From positions 1,054,001 through 1,118,000 of the forward strand of contig NZ_PXUE01000002.1 of NCBI RefSeq assembly GCF_003020585.1: 64,000 bases of DNA, given 5' to 3'. A program made the translations under genes and the position numbers. This document shows, piece by piece, positions 38,298 to 47,899 of this stretch. The DNA is from Chryseobacterium aurantiacum. Lineage in GTDB: Bacteria > Bacteroidota > Bacteroidia > Flavobacteriales > Weeksellaceae. The stretch's first letter is position 1, and every line of letters starts with the position of its first letter. The notes under the pieces were generated by a model, which saw only the letters and a program-made list of their open reading frames with translations, searched no databases and had not been told where the DNA came from.

Positions 38298-38428
38298 TAG
38301 TATTTGGCCATAGTATAAACTATTTCTAAGACTGTGAAAATTGAGTATCGAATACCGATTCTTTTAATTTTTAATAAAAATATTTTCAGCAGGTTGTAAC
38401 AAAAGAAAAATGTCATCAACAAATTAAT

Positions 38429-38453
38429 TGACATATCAATAATTGATAAGTCA
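38429..38453 (+). promoter_or_regulatory. Putative MarR operator
   Basis: TGACATATCAAT (38429-38440), central A, ATTGATAAGTCA (38442-38453): 12-base arms with one mismatch, ending 17 bases before the MarR ATG at 38471. Size and position are typical of an autoregulatory MarR site. Confidence 0.75.
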
Positions 38454-38470
38454 TTTTTTAATCTGAAAGT

Positions 38471-38911
38471 ATGGAAAAATTAAATTCAATCATATTCTAT
38501 AACATAGACAAAGCAATCAGAGCCTATAGAAACTATGCTCAACGCCAGCTGAAGGCACATGGTTTTACCATTACCATTGATCAGTGGCTTATCATCAAAG
38601 CGATTCTGGAAAACCCGGGAATTACCCAGAATGAAATTGGTGATCTTGTTTTTAAGGACAATGCATCTGTGACAAGGATTATTGATTTAATGGTAAAATC
38701 TGAGTATATCACAAGACATATTCACCCTGACGACCGCAGGAAAACGAATCTGGAAGTAACGGATTCCGGAAAAAAGGTCATCAAAGAGGTTCAGAATATT
38801 GTCGAAAAAAACCGTGAGACTGCCTTGAAAGGAATCTCAAAGGATGAACTTGAAGTGATGTATTCGGCTTTAATTAAAATTTCAGAAAACTGTCTTAACC
38901 CTAAAAAATAA
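38471..38911 (+). CDS. MarR-family transcriptional regulator
   Basis: A 146-residue dimeric winged-helix repressor. The recognition region is NPGITQNEIGDLVFKDNASVTRIIDLMVKSE, and the wing with the conserved Asp-Arg pair is HPDDRRKTNLEVT. N- and C-terminal helices form the dimer interface. The outer-membrane receptor gene follows after six bases. The palindrome at 38429-38453 is the likely operator, so the regulator should control itself and the receptor in response to an unknown small molecule. Confidence 0.9.
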   Translation: MEKLNSIIFYNIDKAIRAYRNYAQRQLKAHGFTITIDQWLIIKAILENPGITQNEIGDLVFKDNASVTRIIDLMVKSEYITRHIHPDDRRKTNLEVTDSGKKVIKEVQNIVEKNRETALKGISKDELEVMYSALIKISENCLNPKK

Positions 38912-38917
38912 AACGCT

Positions 38918-41332
38918 ATGACCAGAATATTTTCACTCCTATTTGTCTGGATTCTGATGCTGTTCTCCAGCTTGCTTTCCGCCCAGACTACGCAAAGTTT
39001 TTCATTGTCCGGAAGTATAAAATCCGACAAGGCAGAACAAATGGAGATTATCCTTTTGGATGCTGATAATAAATTAATTAAAACAGAAATTGCTGATTCC
39101 CAAGGGAAATTTGGTTTCAATGATATCAAAGGGGGCGCTTATCGTTTAAAAATCAACAGAAATGGTTCTGAAATATATCATTCGGACAATATTACATTGA
39201 TCGAAAATATAGCCCTACCCTCTATTGATCTGAATGTAAAATCAATTGAAGGGGTCACCATCACGAAGGCCAGACCGATGATTGAGAGACAGGATGGCAA
39301 AATGATTATGAATGTTGAAAACAGCATTGCCAGTACGGGAAATTCGGCCTTTGAAGTATTGGAAAAGGCACCGGGAATTACTATTGATAACAATGATAAC
39401 ATCAGCCTGCGCGGAAAGGGAAATCTCCTGATCCAGATTGATGGTAAAAATACTCCAATGACGGGAAGTGATCTTGCCAATTATCTCAAGGGAATGCCAT
39501 CATCTACCATTGATAAAATAGAGTTTATCACTAATCCATCATCAAAGTATGATGCAGCGGGATCTTCCATCATTAATATCAAACTTAAGAAAGAACAGAG
39601 AAAAGGCACAAACGGAAGTATTTCCACCTCTTTAGGCACCGGGAAGTATGTGAAGAACAACAACAGCTTCAGCATTAATCACAGGAATAAGAAGATCAAT
39701 ATTTTCGCCAATTACAGCTTTGCTTACAGGGAAGCTTACAACGGATTGGTTCTGGATCGGAATTTCTATGTGAACAATAATTTTGAAAAGGCCTATATAC
39801 AGGATAATTATCTGAAATTCAAGTTTAACAATCATATTGCAAAGGCTGGAATGGATTATTATCTGAATGATAAAAATGTATTGGGTTTTTCGGTAGGATT
39901 AGTCTCTAATAAATTCGGACTCAATGGAGATAATTCAAATACAACTCTTGGCAGTGCCTATACTCCTGAAAGTTACTTTAATACTCAAAACATCTCCAAT
40001 GATCAATGGACCAATGTTTCTGTAAACCTGAATCATAAGTACACTCTTGATTCTTTAGGCTCAGAGATCTCTACTGACTTTGACTATATCAACTATTCGA
40101 ATTCTTCTTTGCAAAATTTTGAAACGAGAACGCATATCATAACTCCTGCTCAGGATCAGCTTGACATTATGAAAGGAGACATGAATGGAAAACTCAATAT
40201 TTATTCATTAAAATCTGACCTTACCAAGAACTTCAAGAACGACTGGAAACTGGAAAGCGGAATTAAAACCAGCTTTGTGAAAACAGATAATGACCTGAAA
40301 TTTTTCAATGTCAACTCTGGAATTTTGGTTCCGGATCCTAACAAGACGAATCATTTTATCTATGAGGAAAACATCAATGCATTGTATGGAAATGTCTCCA
40401 AAAAATGGGATAAATTTAAGGCTACAGCAGGTTTAAGAGTGGAAAACACGAATGTAAAAGGCACTCAGATTACGACCAATCAGGTTAATAAAAGAAATTA
40501 CACTCAGTTATTCCCTAGTGCAGTATTATCCTATGATGTAACAGAAAAAAGCAATCTGGAAATAAACTTAAGCAGAAGAATTACCAGACCTAGCTACAAC
40601 CAGCTGAATCCTTTTAAGCTTTATCTTGATCCTACCACCATGAGAGCCGGAAATCCGGACCTGAATCCACAGACAACAATGAACTATGAGCTGACCTACA
40701 GTTTGAGTAATAAATATTTTGCAACTTTAAGCTATAGTAAAACATCAGACAATATCACAGACATCATTAAACCTATTGTAGATGCTGGCCAGAATGTAAC
40801 AGTACAGACCTTTGAAAACCTGAACACAGCTTCATATCTTGGATTATACCTGATTGCTCCTGTAAAGGTAACCAAATGGTGGGATATGAATAACAGCGCT
40901 AATTTTTATTACGGATCATACACTGGAAATGTTTCCGGAACACAGATCAACAATAAAGGGAACTTTACTTTTAATATTAACAGCATCAATTCCTTTAAGC
41001 TTGGAAATGGCTACACCGCTGAGCTTACCGGAAATTACAAGGCAAGAGAGGTCTACGCTTATCTGGATATAAGTTCAAACTGGTACCTGAACATTGGAGC
41101 ACAAAAGAAATTCAAAAATAACAGTGTCCTAAAGCTTTCTTTTACCGACATGTTCTTTACAAGCAATATCAATGGGCAAAGTCTTTACAATAATTATATT
41201 GAAAACTTCGCTGTAAAAAGAGATACTCGAGTAGTGACACTTTCCTATACCTACAACTTCGGTTCTTCTAAAAATGGACAGCCAAGAAAAACAGGAGGTG
41301 CTGAGGATCTTAAACAAAGAGTGGGAAGCTAA
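38918..41332 (+). CDS. TonB-dependent-receptor-like outer membrane protein
   Basis: An 804-residue outer-membrane protein. Signal peptide (to about residue 23, LLSAQ) is followed by a carboxypeptidase-regulatory-like beta-sandwich (residues 28-105). A plug-like domain comes next (about 115-220, with NSAFEVLEKAPGI, ISLRGKGNLLIQIDG, IEFITNPSSKYDAAG). A large barrel of the OMP_b-brl_3 type follows, with LSRRITRPSYNQLNPFKLY and AGNPDLNPQTTMNYELTY. No clear TonB box was seen. It sits in an operon with a MarR regulator, so uptake or efflux of a signalling compound is plausible. The C-terminal tail is polar and not a typical barrel-terminal Phe. Confidence 0.85.
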   Translation: MTRIFSLLFVWILMLFSSLLSAQTTQSFSLSGSIKSDKAEQMEIILLDADNKLIKTEIADSQGKFGFNDIKGGAYRLKINRNGSEIYHSDNITLIENIALPSIDLNVKSIEGVTITKARPMIERQDGKMIMNVENSIASTGNSAFEVLEKAPGITIDNNDNISLRGKGNLLIQIDGKNTPMTGSDLANYLKGMPSSTIDKIEFITNPSSKYDAAGSSIINIKLKKEQRKGTNGSISTSLGTGKYVKNNNSFSINHRNKKINIFANYSFAYREAYNGLVLDRNFYVNNNFEKAYIQDNYLKFKFNNHIAKAGMDYYLNDKNVLGFSVGLVSNKFGLNGDNSNTTLGSAYTPESYFNTQNISNDQWTNVSVNLNHKYTLDSLGSEISTDFDYINYSNSSLQNFETRTHIITPAQDQLDIMKGDMNGKLNIYSLKSDLTKNFKNDWKLESGIKTSFVKTDNDLKFFNVNSGILVPDPNKTNHFIYEENINALYGNVSKKWDKFKATAGLRVENTNVKGTQITTNQVNKRNYTQLFPSAVLSYDVTEKSNLEINLSRRITRPSYNQLNPFKLYLDPTTMRAGNPDLNPQTTMNYELTYSLSNKYFATLSYSKTSDNITDIIKPIVDAGQNVTVQTFENLNTASYLGLYLIAPVKVTKWWDMNNSANFYYGSYTGNVSGTQINNKGNFTFNINSINSFKLGNGYTAELTGNYKAREVYAYLDISSNWYLNIGAQKKFKNNSVLKLSFTDMFFTSNINGQSLYNNYIENFAVKRDTRVVTLSYTYNFGSSKNGQPRKTGGAEDLKQRVGS

Positions 41333-41368
41333 TTTTCATTACAGGTTTGCATAAGAGTAATAAAAACA

Positions 41369-41396
41369 AAAATCCCTCAAAATTGAGGGATTTTTT
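41369..41396. terminator. Bidirectional terminator
   Basis: TCCCTCAA and TTGAGGGA pair around AA, with A and T runs on the outer sides, between the convergent receptor and pnp genes. Confidence 0.9.
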
Positions 41397-41413
41397 ATAT
41401 CTAAGAATAAATC

Positions 41414-43681
41414 TTATGCTTCTGAAGAAGGTTCTTGGTTTTCTACAGGTCTTTCATCCTGTGGTTTCTGTCCTTCTGGTCTTCTTTGTCCCTCAGGTCT
41501 TCTTTGCCCCTCTGGTCTTCCTTGTCCCTCTGGTCTTCCTTGTCCTTCTGGTCTTTCAGGTCTTGGAGGTCTTGGTAAAAGAACTTTACGGGAAAGCTTC
41601 ATTTTCTTACGATCATCATAACCCATAAATTTAACTTCTACTTCATCCCCTTCAGCATAAGGAACTTTGTCTAAACGAGCCCATTCAATTTCTGAAATGT
41701 GAAGAAGCCCTTCTGTTCCTTTAGCAATAGCAACGAAAGCACCAAAGTCCATTACTTTTACTACTTTACCATTGTATACTTCACCTACAACTGGTACGAA
41801 AGTAATTTCATTGATCTTAGCAACAGCAGCGTTGATTTTCTCTCTGTCTGTTCCTGCAATCTCAATACGTCCGATTTCACCAATTTCTTCAATGGCAATA
41901 ACCGTATCCGTATCTTTCTGCATTTGCTGAATGATTTTTCCTCCAGGCCCAATTACAGCACCAATGAAGTCTTTAGAGATCTCCATTACTACCATTTTCG
42001 GAGCGTGAGGCTTCACATCAGCTCTTGGCTCAGAAATAGTTTCTGTGATTTTATTTAAGATGTGTAATCTTCCGTCTCTAGCCTGCATCAAAGCTTTTTC
42101 CATGATATCCATAGAAAGTCCCTGGATTTTGATATCCATCTGACAAGCTGTAATACCGTCTGCAGTACCTGTTACTTTAAAGTCCATATCTCCAAGGTGA
42201 TCTTCATCTCCTAAGATATCAGAAAGTACTGTGAATTTACCAGACTTTGCATCTGTGATTAATCCCATTGCAATACCGGAAACAGGTTTTGTAATCTTTA
42301 CTCCGGCATCCATTAGTGCAAGTGTTCCCGCACAAACTGTTGCCATTGAAGAGGAACCGTTTGATTCCAAGATATCAGAAACAATTCTGATTGTATATGG
42401 ATTTTCTTCAGGAATAACTGCCTGTAATGCTCTCTGAGCAAGGTTACCGTGTCCTACTTCTCTTCTTGAAGTTCCTCTTAAAGGTCTTGCTTCACCAGTT
42501 GAGAATGGAGGGAAGTTATAATGTAAAAAGAATTTTTCGTCGTGTTGAGTAATTACACTGTCTACCATGTTAGCATCCTTAACAGAACCTAAAGTTACCG
42601 CTGTTAAAGACTGAGTTTCACCTCTTGTAAACACTGCAGAACCGTGAGCTCCCGGAAGGTAATCAATTTCTGACCAGATTGGACGGATCGTTTGAGGATC
42701 ACGACCATCAAGACGGATATTGTCTTCCAAGATCATCTGACGCATAGCTTCTTTCTCTACATCATGATAATATACTTTTACGAAAGGAGTTACTCTTTCC
42801 AATTCTTCTGCATCTTCTGCATACTGAGCAAGGAATTCTTCACGAACCGCTTTGAATTTTTCTCCTCTCTCCTCTTTACCGGATGGAGTTCTTGCTACTT
42901 CATATACTTTATCATAAGTTTCTTTCCATACTTTTTCACGAATTTCTTCATCGTGATTTTCGTGAGAGTATTCTCTCTTAGGGAAAGCTTTTCCTACTTT
43001 TTCAGCTAATCTCTCCTGAGCTTCAATTTGCTTTTTAATTTCAGCATGACCAAAATTAATAGCCTCTAACATTTCCTGCTCAGAAATTTCCTTCATCTCC
43101 CCTTCTACCATTACGATTGAGTCTTTTGTAGCTCCAACCATAATATCTAGCTCAGAACTCTTCAATTCTTCGTAGCTTGGGTTAATAGAAAGTTTTCCGT
43201 CAAATCTTACTACTCTTACCTCAGACATTGGCCCATTGAAAGGAATGTCAGTAATAGCAATAGCTGCAGACGCTGCCAAACCTGCTAAATCATCAGGAAT
43301 AGTCTTTCCGTCATAAGAAATTAACGAAATCATCACCTGTACTTCCGCATGGAAATCTTCAGGGAAAAGCGGACGTAGTACTCTGTCTACTAAACGCATT
43401 GTTAAAATCTCCTGATCAGAAGGTCTTGCTTCTCTACGGAAGAAGTTTCCAGGGATTCTTCCACCTGCGTAGAATTTTTCTCTATAATCTACTGTTAATG
43501 GTAAAAAATCTACACCTGGGTTGGCTTCTTTATTGGCTACAACAGTTGCTAAAAGCATTGTTCCGCCCATTTTTACTACCACAGATCCATCAGCCTGCTT
43601 AGCCAATTTCCCTGTTTCAATAGTGATTTCTCTGCCATCGGCAAGAGTAATCAGCTCTGTAAACGCTTGAGGTATACTCAT
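41414..43681 (-). CDS. pnp: Polyribonucleotide nucleotidyltransferase (PNPase)
   Basis: Phosphate-dependent 3'-5' exoribonuclease of the cytoplasm, working in mRNA turnover. The 755-residue protein has two RNase PH domains ([47 protein letters not shown]). The KH domain follows ([15 protein letters not shown]) and then the S1 domain ([28 protein letters not shown]). A C-terminal tail of about 50 residues carries five RPEGQ-type hexapeptide repeats (18-bp period), longer than the usual PNPase. rpsO, its common neighbour, is 2.5 kb upstream on the same strand with plus-strand genes between. Confidence 0.97.
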   Translation of the reverse strand: MSIPQAFTELITLADGREITIETGKLAKQADGSVVVKMGGTMLLATVVANKEANPGVDFLPLTVDYREKFYAGGRIPGNFFRREARPSDQEILTMRLVDRVLRPLFPEDFHAEVQVMISLISYDGKTIPDDLAGLAASAAIAITDIPFNGPMSEVRVVRFDGKLSINPSYEELKSSELDIMVGATKDSIVMVEGEMKEISEQEMLEAINFGHAEIKKQIEAQERLAEKVGKAFPKREYSHENHDEEIREKVWKETYDKVYEVARTPSGKEERGEKFKAVREEFLAQYAEDAEELERVTPFVKVYYHDVEKEAMRQMILEDNIRLDGRDPQTIRPIWSEIDYLPGAHGSAVFTRGETQSLTAVTLGSVKDANMVDSVITQHDEKFFLHYNFPPFSTGEARPLRGTSRREVGHGNLAQRALQAVIPEENPYTIRIVSDILESNGSSSMATVCAGTLALMDAGVKITKPVSGIAMGLITDAKSGKFTVLSDILGDEDHLGDMDFKVTGTADGITACQMDIKIQGLSMDIMEKALMQARDGRLHILNKITETISEPRADVKPHAPKMVVMEISKDFIGAVIGPGGKIIQQMQKDTDTVIAIEEIGEIGRIEIAGTDREKINAAVAKINEITFVPVVGEVYNGKVVKVMDFGAFVAIAKGTEGLLHISEIEWARLDKVPYAEGDEVEVKFMGYDDRKKMKLSRKVLLPRPPRPERPEGQGRPEGQGRPEGQRRPEGQRRPEGQKPQDERPVENQEPSSEA

Positions 43682-44118
43682 AAATTTGTCTTCTTAATAC
43701 TCCGTATTGAGTATGAATTAATATTTAAACTCTTTAAATTTCGTGTGCAAAGGTACTATATAATAATGAAATATTAAATTTTTCGATTGCATTAATAGGC
43801 TCTTAAAATACAAAAAATTGGCTATCAGTAGATGAAAGATTCAAAAATTTTCATTGGTATTCTGAAGTTATTCATTATTTGTGAAAATAAAAATGTGTTT
43901 TTTTGAAGATATTGCATTGAAAAATCCTGTTGTTTTTGTATTATTGTCTCAAAAAATGGAAATAATATTTTCATCAAACAAAAGATATACATATCATTAT
44001 AAAAATTGCTAAAATAATTGCAAAAATAGGGGCTGATACCTATATTTGCCCTACTTCAAAAATAGAATGCTGTAGGCAAAAAAGATAAGGATATACTCTC
44101 CTTACCACAGATAAATAA
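43682..44118. other. 437-base divergent intergenic region
   Basis: Holds the pnp promoter region on the minus strand and the transporter promoter at 44018-44048. It is otherwise AT-rich, without reading frames, repeats or a structured RNA that I can recognise. Confidence 0.5.
44018..44048 (+). promoter_or_regulatory. Promoter of sugar transporter gene
   Basis: -33 TTG (44018-44020) and -7 TATATTTG (44041-44048), spaced by 20 bases, match the Bacteroidota consensus. The ATG follows 70 bases later. Confidence 0.65.
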
Positions 44119-45546
44119 ATGTTTATGAATAATAAAGAAGTACAACTACAAAGCAGGAATTACACGGTTCCATTGATTACCATCACCCTGCTGTTTTTTA
44201 TGTGGGGATTCATCACATGTATGAATGACATTTTGATTCCCTATCTGAAACAACTTTTCAAGCTTTCCTTTTTCGAATCTATGCTGGTACAGTTCTGTTT
44301 CTTCGGAGCGTATTTTATCGGTTCATTGATCTATTTTATGATTTCTATTTCCAAAGGAGACCCCATCAATAAACTAGGTTATAAAAAGGGAATCTTATTT
44401 GGAATTTTTCTGGCGGCATTCGGCTGCATCCTATTTTATCCGGCAGCCACATTCTCCTATTACCCACTATTTTTAGGAGCTTTGTTTATTCTTGGACTCG
44501 GTTTTACAGTGCTACAAATTACAGCCAACGCTTATGTTTCCTTATTGGGAAGTGAAGAATCTGCATCCAGCCGTTTAAACATGACCCAAGCATTCAATGC
44601 ATTCGGAACAACGATTGCTCCGGTATTGGGAGGCCACTTAATTTTTGAGTTCTTTTCCGCTCCGGATGGATCATTCAGTGCAGTGGCAACAAGAATCCCT
44701 TATCTGATCTTTGCAGGAATCCTTTTATTGGTTGCCCTTTTAATTTCAAGAGTGAAACTTCCATCATTCCAAACGGGAGAAGAAGAAATTGTAAAAGGCT
44801 GGGGAGCCTTAGAATATAGTCATCTGAAATTTGGAGTTTTCGCAATGTTCTGCTACGTAGGTGGAGAAGTTGCCGTAGGAAGCTTTATTATCAGCTTTCT
44901 TGAACAGCCTCAAATTATGGGATTCGATGAAATTATCAGTAAAAATTATCTTTCTCTTTATTGGGGAGGTGCAATGATTGGGCGTTTTCTTGGGGCCATT
45001 TCTCTAAATCAATCATTAAGCCAGGGAAAAAAGGCCATTTATATGCTTGGAGCAGCCGGTGCTGTATTTCTTGTGATATTCAGCATTGTAAATCTTAACT
45101 TTGCTCAGATCAGCTTCTTCCTTGTATTTATTGTACTTAATTTTATTGCTTTCTTCATTGGTAAAGCAGCTCCCGCAAGAACATTATCTATTTTTGCAGC
45201 CATCAACGTTGTATTGTTAATTTCTGCAATGGTAAATCACGGTGAGATGGCCATGTACAGCATCTTGGGAATCGGAATATTCAACTCTATCATGTTCTCC
45301 AATATCTATACGCTGGCAATTTCAGGATTAGGAAAATATACAAGCCAAGGATCATCATTAGTAGTAATGGCCATTTTGGGAGGTGCTATTGTTCCTATTT
45401 TCCAGGGATATCTTGCCGATCAGTTTGGAGTACAGCATTCATTTATCATTCCTGTATTCTGTTACTTGGTCATTCTAATTTTCGGGGCCTATTGTACCAA
45501 ATATCTTGGACATGTAGAAAGCACTGAATCTAAGTCAGGACATTAA
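44119..45546 (+). CDS. Sugar MFS transporter, FucP-like
   Basis: A 475-residue inner-membrane transporter with twelve segments, of the fucose/glucose/galactose:H+ symporter group. Marks are the N-terminal TLLFFMWGFITCMNDILIPYLKQLF, GLGFTVLQITANAYVSLLG, and SSRLNMTQAFNAFGTTIAPVLGG. Later come YVGGEVAVGSFIISFL and ILGGAIVPIFQGYLAD. The exact sugar cannot be read from sequence. ATG 44119 and ATG 44125 are both possible starts. It is monocistronic, with its own promoter and terminator. Confidence 0.92.
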   Translation: MFMNNKEVQLQSRNYTVPLITITLLFFMWGFITCMNDILIPYLKQLFKLSFFESMLVQFCFFGAYFIGSLIYFMISISKGDPINKLGYKKGILFGIFLAAFGCILFYPAATFSYYPLFLGALFILGLGFTVLQITANAYVSLLGSEESASSRLNMTQAFNAFGTTIAPVLGGHLIFEFFSAPDGSFSAVATRIPYLIFAGILLLVALLISRVKLPSFQTGEEEIVKGWGALEYSHLKFGVFAMFCYVGGEVAVGSFIISFLEQPQIMGFDEIISKNYLSLYWGGAMIGRFLGAISLNQSLSQGKKAIYMLGAAGAVFLVIFSIVNLNFAQISFFLVFIVLNFIAFFIGKAAPARTLSIFAAINVVLLISAMVNHGEMAMYSILGIGIFNSIMFSNIYTLAISGLGKYTSQGSSLVVMAILGGAIVPIFQGYLADQFGVQHSFIIPVFCYLVILIFGAYCTKYLGHVESTESKSGH

Positions 45547-45567
45547 AATAATTACATCAATTATACA

Positions 45568-45604
45568 GAAGCGGGATATCTCTAGGTATTCCGCTTTCTT
45601 TTTT
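45568..45604 (+). terminator. Terminator after sugar transporter
   Basis: AAGCGG-ATATC pairs with GGTAT-CCGCTT around TCTA with one internal mismatch, then a T-rich tract. Confidence 0.8.
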
Positions 45605-45672
45605 ATGAGACAGCAATGTAACTTCTCCTTGAAAAAAACTACTTATTTATAAAATCTCTTACCCCTAAATCA

Positions 45673-46032
45673 ATGAAAATCCAACTAAAACTTGAATATG
45701 CAGCATTTCTATTATTAGGAATATTTGCTTTTGTCCAAACAGAATATTCATGGTGGTGGTTTGCAGGGCTTTTCTTTGCTCCCGATATTTCCATGCTGGG
45801 ATACACCATTAACAATAAGGTAGGTGCATTTTGCTACAACCTTTTTCACCACTTTGGAGTAGCTATTGTTGCTTACCTCATCGGAACAGCTTTATCTCTA
45901 CCCTATTTACAAGTGATTGGGGCTATTTTATTCTCCCATTCCGCTTTTGATAGAGTATTAGGCTATGGATTGAAATATCCTGATAGTTTTCAGAATACCC
46001 ATTTGGGAAAGATTGGAAAAAAGACTGAATAA
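45673..46032 (+). CDS. DUF4260 membrane protein
   Basis: A 119-residue protein with three to four hydrophobic segments and the DUF4260 pattern: WWWFAGLFFAPDISMLGY, then NLFHHFGVAI, and the ending HSAFDRVLGYGLKYPDSFQNTHLG. The family is small and membrane-bound, with no known function. Its gene is alone between two terminators, convergent with rpsO. Confidence 0.85.
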   Translation: MKIQLKLEYAAFLLLGIFAFVQTEYSWWWFAGLFFAPDISMLGYTINNKVGAFCYNLFHHFGVAIVAYLIGTALSLPYLQVIGAILFSHSAFDRVLGYGLKYPDSFQNTHLGKIGKKTE

Positions 46033-46083
46033 GTTCTATTAAAAGTCCTAAAAACAAACTCTAATTTAAATTTGTCACATACA

Positions 46084-46113
46084 AAAAAAGCAACCTCTTT
46101 CGAAGTTGCTTTT
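46084..46113. terminator. Bidirectional terminator (rpsO side)
   Basis: AAAGCAAC and GTTGCTTT pair around a ten-base loop, with A and T runs, between the convergent DUF4260 and rpsO genes. Confidence 0.85.
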
Positions 46114-46133
46114 ATTTTGAAAATCTTTATAGA

Positions 46134-46403
46134 TTATTTTCTTAAACCTAGTGCAGCAATAATAGCTCTATATCTTGCGATATCTTTCTTTTTAAGGTAA
46201 TCTAGTAAACTTTTTCTCTTACCTACCAATTTCACAAGAGATCTCTCTGTGTTGAAATCATGACGGTTAGCCTTTAAGTGCTGAGATAAGTGATTAATTC
46301 TGAAAGTGAAAAGAGCGATTTGTCCTTCTGCGCTTCCTGTGTCTTGTGCAGATTTCCCGTGTTGTGCGAAAATTTCCTGCTTTTTGTCTGTTGTTAAGTA
46401 CAT
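46134..46403 (-). CDS. rpsO: 30S ribosomal protein S15
   Basis: An 89-residue ribosomal protein, binding the central domain of 16S rRNA. DTGSAEGQIALFTFRINHLSQHLKANRHDFNTERSLVKLVGKRKSLLDYLKKKD is the S15 signature region, and the length is standard. A good promoter lies upstream on the minus strand. The next minus-strand gene is pnp, but two plus-strand genes intervene, so there is no rpsO-pnp operon here. Confidence 0.97.
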   Translation of the reverse strand: MYLTTDKKQEIFAQHGKSAQDTGSAEGQIALFTFRINHLSQHLKANRHDFNTERSLVKLVGKRKSLLDYLKKKDIARYRAIIAALGLRK

Positions 46404-46438
46404 TCCAATATTGTTTAATGATTATTATGTAACGGGTG

Positions 46439-46469
46439 CAAAATTACAACTATTTTTTGATTCCACAAA
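46439..46469 (-). promoter_or_regulatory. rpsO promoter
   Basis: On the minus strand, -33 TTTG (complement of 46466-46469), 19 bases, and -7 TAATTTTG (complement of 46439-46446), both matching the consensus. Confidence 0.7.
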
Positions 46470-46554
46470 CATTATTGATTTCATAAATCAAAATTGATAG
46501 AAAAAAATGTTAAAAATTTCTTAATAAATTTTATGCAATCCAAGGAAAAGGCAG

Positions 46555-46562
46555 TAATTTTG
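46555..46562 (+). promoter_or_regulatory. -7 box of the 182 aa secreted protein gene
   Basis: TAATTTTG fits TAnnTTTG and lies 14 bases before ATG 46577. Confidence 0.55.
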
Positions 46563-46576
46563 CATTCGAATTACAA

Positions 46577-47125
46577 ATGAAAAAAATTATATTCTTTACA
46601 GCAGTTACTACTTTTTTATTAGTTGGCTTTACATCTGTAAAAGCACAGAAAAATGCTGACGATAAAATAAAGAGAGTTCTATACTTCAATCCCGAGGTAG
46701 AGCCTGATCTTGATGAAATAAAGGAACCTACCAACAATGCATTCTTCGATGCCGTTTCCGACAATTTCAGTGGAAGAAGAAATAAAATGCTTCGTGCCGA
46801 AGTTCAGATTCCTTTTGACAGCATTGATAAAAAAACCATCATGGATTATTGCATAAATAATGACGCAGACTTTGCCATTGTTTCTAAGGTCAGATATTTC
46901 AAGGTAGGCTTTGGAAAGTATGTATTCTCTAATCAGGTGGTGGTAAGCATGAAGCTTTTTGGTGCAGACGGAAACCTTGTGACTGAAACCGATCATGATA
47001 CCTACCGCAAAAACATGCGTTTATTGGGGTCTACAGTAAACTCTGTAAAAATAGGGACCGAAGGAGCCATAAAGGGGATTATAAAAAAGCTCCGAAAACT
47101 GAAGCCTACAGAAAACGAGCTGTAA
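46577..47125 (+). CDS. Hypothetical secreted protein
   Basis: A 182-residue protein with signal peptide (MKKIIFFTAVTTFLLVGFTSVKAQ). The mature part is mixed alpha/beta with DFAIVSKVRYFKVGFGKYVFSNQVVVSMKLF, a stretch resembling the lipoprotein-like domains that bind at the outer membrane (ABC-type transport auxiliary or pilus-assembly lipoproteins), but I cannot assign a family. It is followed by a 289-base gap and then by the cysteine-rich peptides. No shared signal links them. Confidence 0.65.
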   Translation: MKKIIFFTAVTTFLLVGFTSVKAQKNADDKIKRVLYFNPEVEPDLDEIKEPTNNAFFDAVSDNFSGRRNKMLRAEVQIPFDSIDKKTIMDYCINNDADFAIVSKVRYFKVGFGKYVFSNQVVVSMKLFGADGNLVTETDHDTYRKNMRLLGSTVNSVKIGTEGAIKGIIKKLRKLKPTENEL

Positions 47126-47337
47126 CTTCAGGATTTAATTTTTCATTTTCTTTTCTATTATAAGGCAATTTGTGAATGATCAATTTTATTTCACAAATCA
47201 TTTCTCAATGATTCACTGAGGATTGCTTTTCTACTATTTTTTCCGTCGACAAGTCTGTCAGTTATTAGTTCTATCCACAATTACTCTTTCTACATATAAT
47301 GGTTCGAAAAGAAAAACCATTACAAACTATTGATTTT

Positions 47338-47414
47338 CAATTAAATATTTTCACCAAATATTGAATAATTAAAAAATATTTACTATTTTAGTTCAACATT
47401 AAAATCTAAATCAC
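47338..47414 (+). promoter_or_regulatory. Promoter region duplicated before the second peptide gene
   Basis: About 77 bases align without gaps to 47643-47719, the region before the second peptide, with offset 305. Both keep TTTTCACCAA, TATTTTAG and CATTAAAATCTAAAT. AATATTT/AAATATT around the first TCACC is replaced by ATTAATT/AATTAAT in the second copy, so the inverted-repeat character is kept while the sequence changes. Confidence 0.6.
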
Positions 47415-47567
47415 ATGAAAAATCCAAATCTTAAAAAAATCAGCAGACAAGAACAGAAAGAAATTAAAGGTAGTGGAGTTATCAAGCGATGCTTTGAACA
47501 TTTCGAATGTCCGGGCGGATCATGTTGCCGTAACGTATGCGTCTTATATCCTTGTCCATTGGAATAA
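47415..47567 (+). CDS. Cysteine-rich leader peptide (knottin-like), copy 1
   Basis: A 50-residue peptide. The leader MKNPNLKKISRQEQKEIKGS is followed by a core with six cysteines spaced C-x5-C-x4-CC-x3-C-x4-C (Cys 26, 32, 37, 38, 42, 47). The leader resembles bacteriocin-type leaders described in small Chryseobacterium peptides, with cleavage probably near KGSG. The cysteine framework fits an inhibitor cystine knot. Likely a secreted antimicrobial or signalling peptide; whether its cysteines form disulfides or are modified otherwise is unknown. It has its own promoter and terminator. Confidence 0.75.
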   Translation: MKNPNLKKISRQEQKEIKGSGVIKRCFEHFECPGGSCCRNVCVLYPCPLE

Positions 47568-47586
47568 AACACAAAAAAATACATCT

Positions 47587-47617
47587 GACATCTGTTTTTT
47601 AGCAGGTGTCTTTTTTT
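47587..47617 (+). terminator. Terminator after peptide 1
   Basis: GACATCTG pairs with CAGGTGTC around TTTTTTAG, with one G-T, followed by seven Ts. Confidence 0.85.
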
Positions 47618-47719
47618 ATAAAGTAAATAAAAAACTGAATATCAATTAATTATTTTCACCAATTAATGAATAATATGAAAATATTTATTATTTTAGTAAT
47701 GCATTAAAATCTAAATTGT

Positions 47720-47863
47720 ATGAAAAATTTAAAGAAACTCAGTAGAGAAGAGACAAAACAGATTAAAGGTAGCGGCCCAAGAAGGTGTACCGAACATTAT
47801 GAATGCATTTATGGAGCCTGCTGCAGAGGTATTTGCATGGAATATGCCTGCATGGAAGACTAA
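47720..47863 (+). CDS. Cysteine-rich leader peptide (knottin-like), copy 2
   Basis: A 47-residue paralogue of copy 1. Leader MKNLKKLSREETKQIKGSG; core with the same spacing C-x5-C-x4-CC-x3-C-x4-C (RRCTEHYECIYGACCRGICM, then Cys in EYACMED). Between copies the cysteines and EH(F/Y)EC are kept while most other core residues change, as expected for diversifying toxins or bacteriocins. It has a promoter region duplicated from copy 1. The third peptide gene starts 36 bases later and is probably on the same transcript. Confidence 0.75.
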   Translation: MKNLKKLSREETKQIKGSGPRRCTEHYECIYGACCRGICMEYACMED

Positions 47864-47899
47864 ATAACAATTTTTATTTAACTATTAAACTTCACCACC

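Noticed and set aside
41414..46403. rpsO-pnp operon
   Set aside because: Both genes are on the minus strand, but two plus-strand genes with their own promoters and terminators lie between them.
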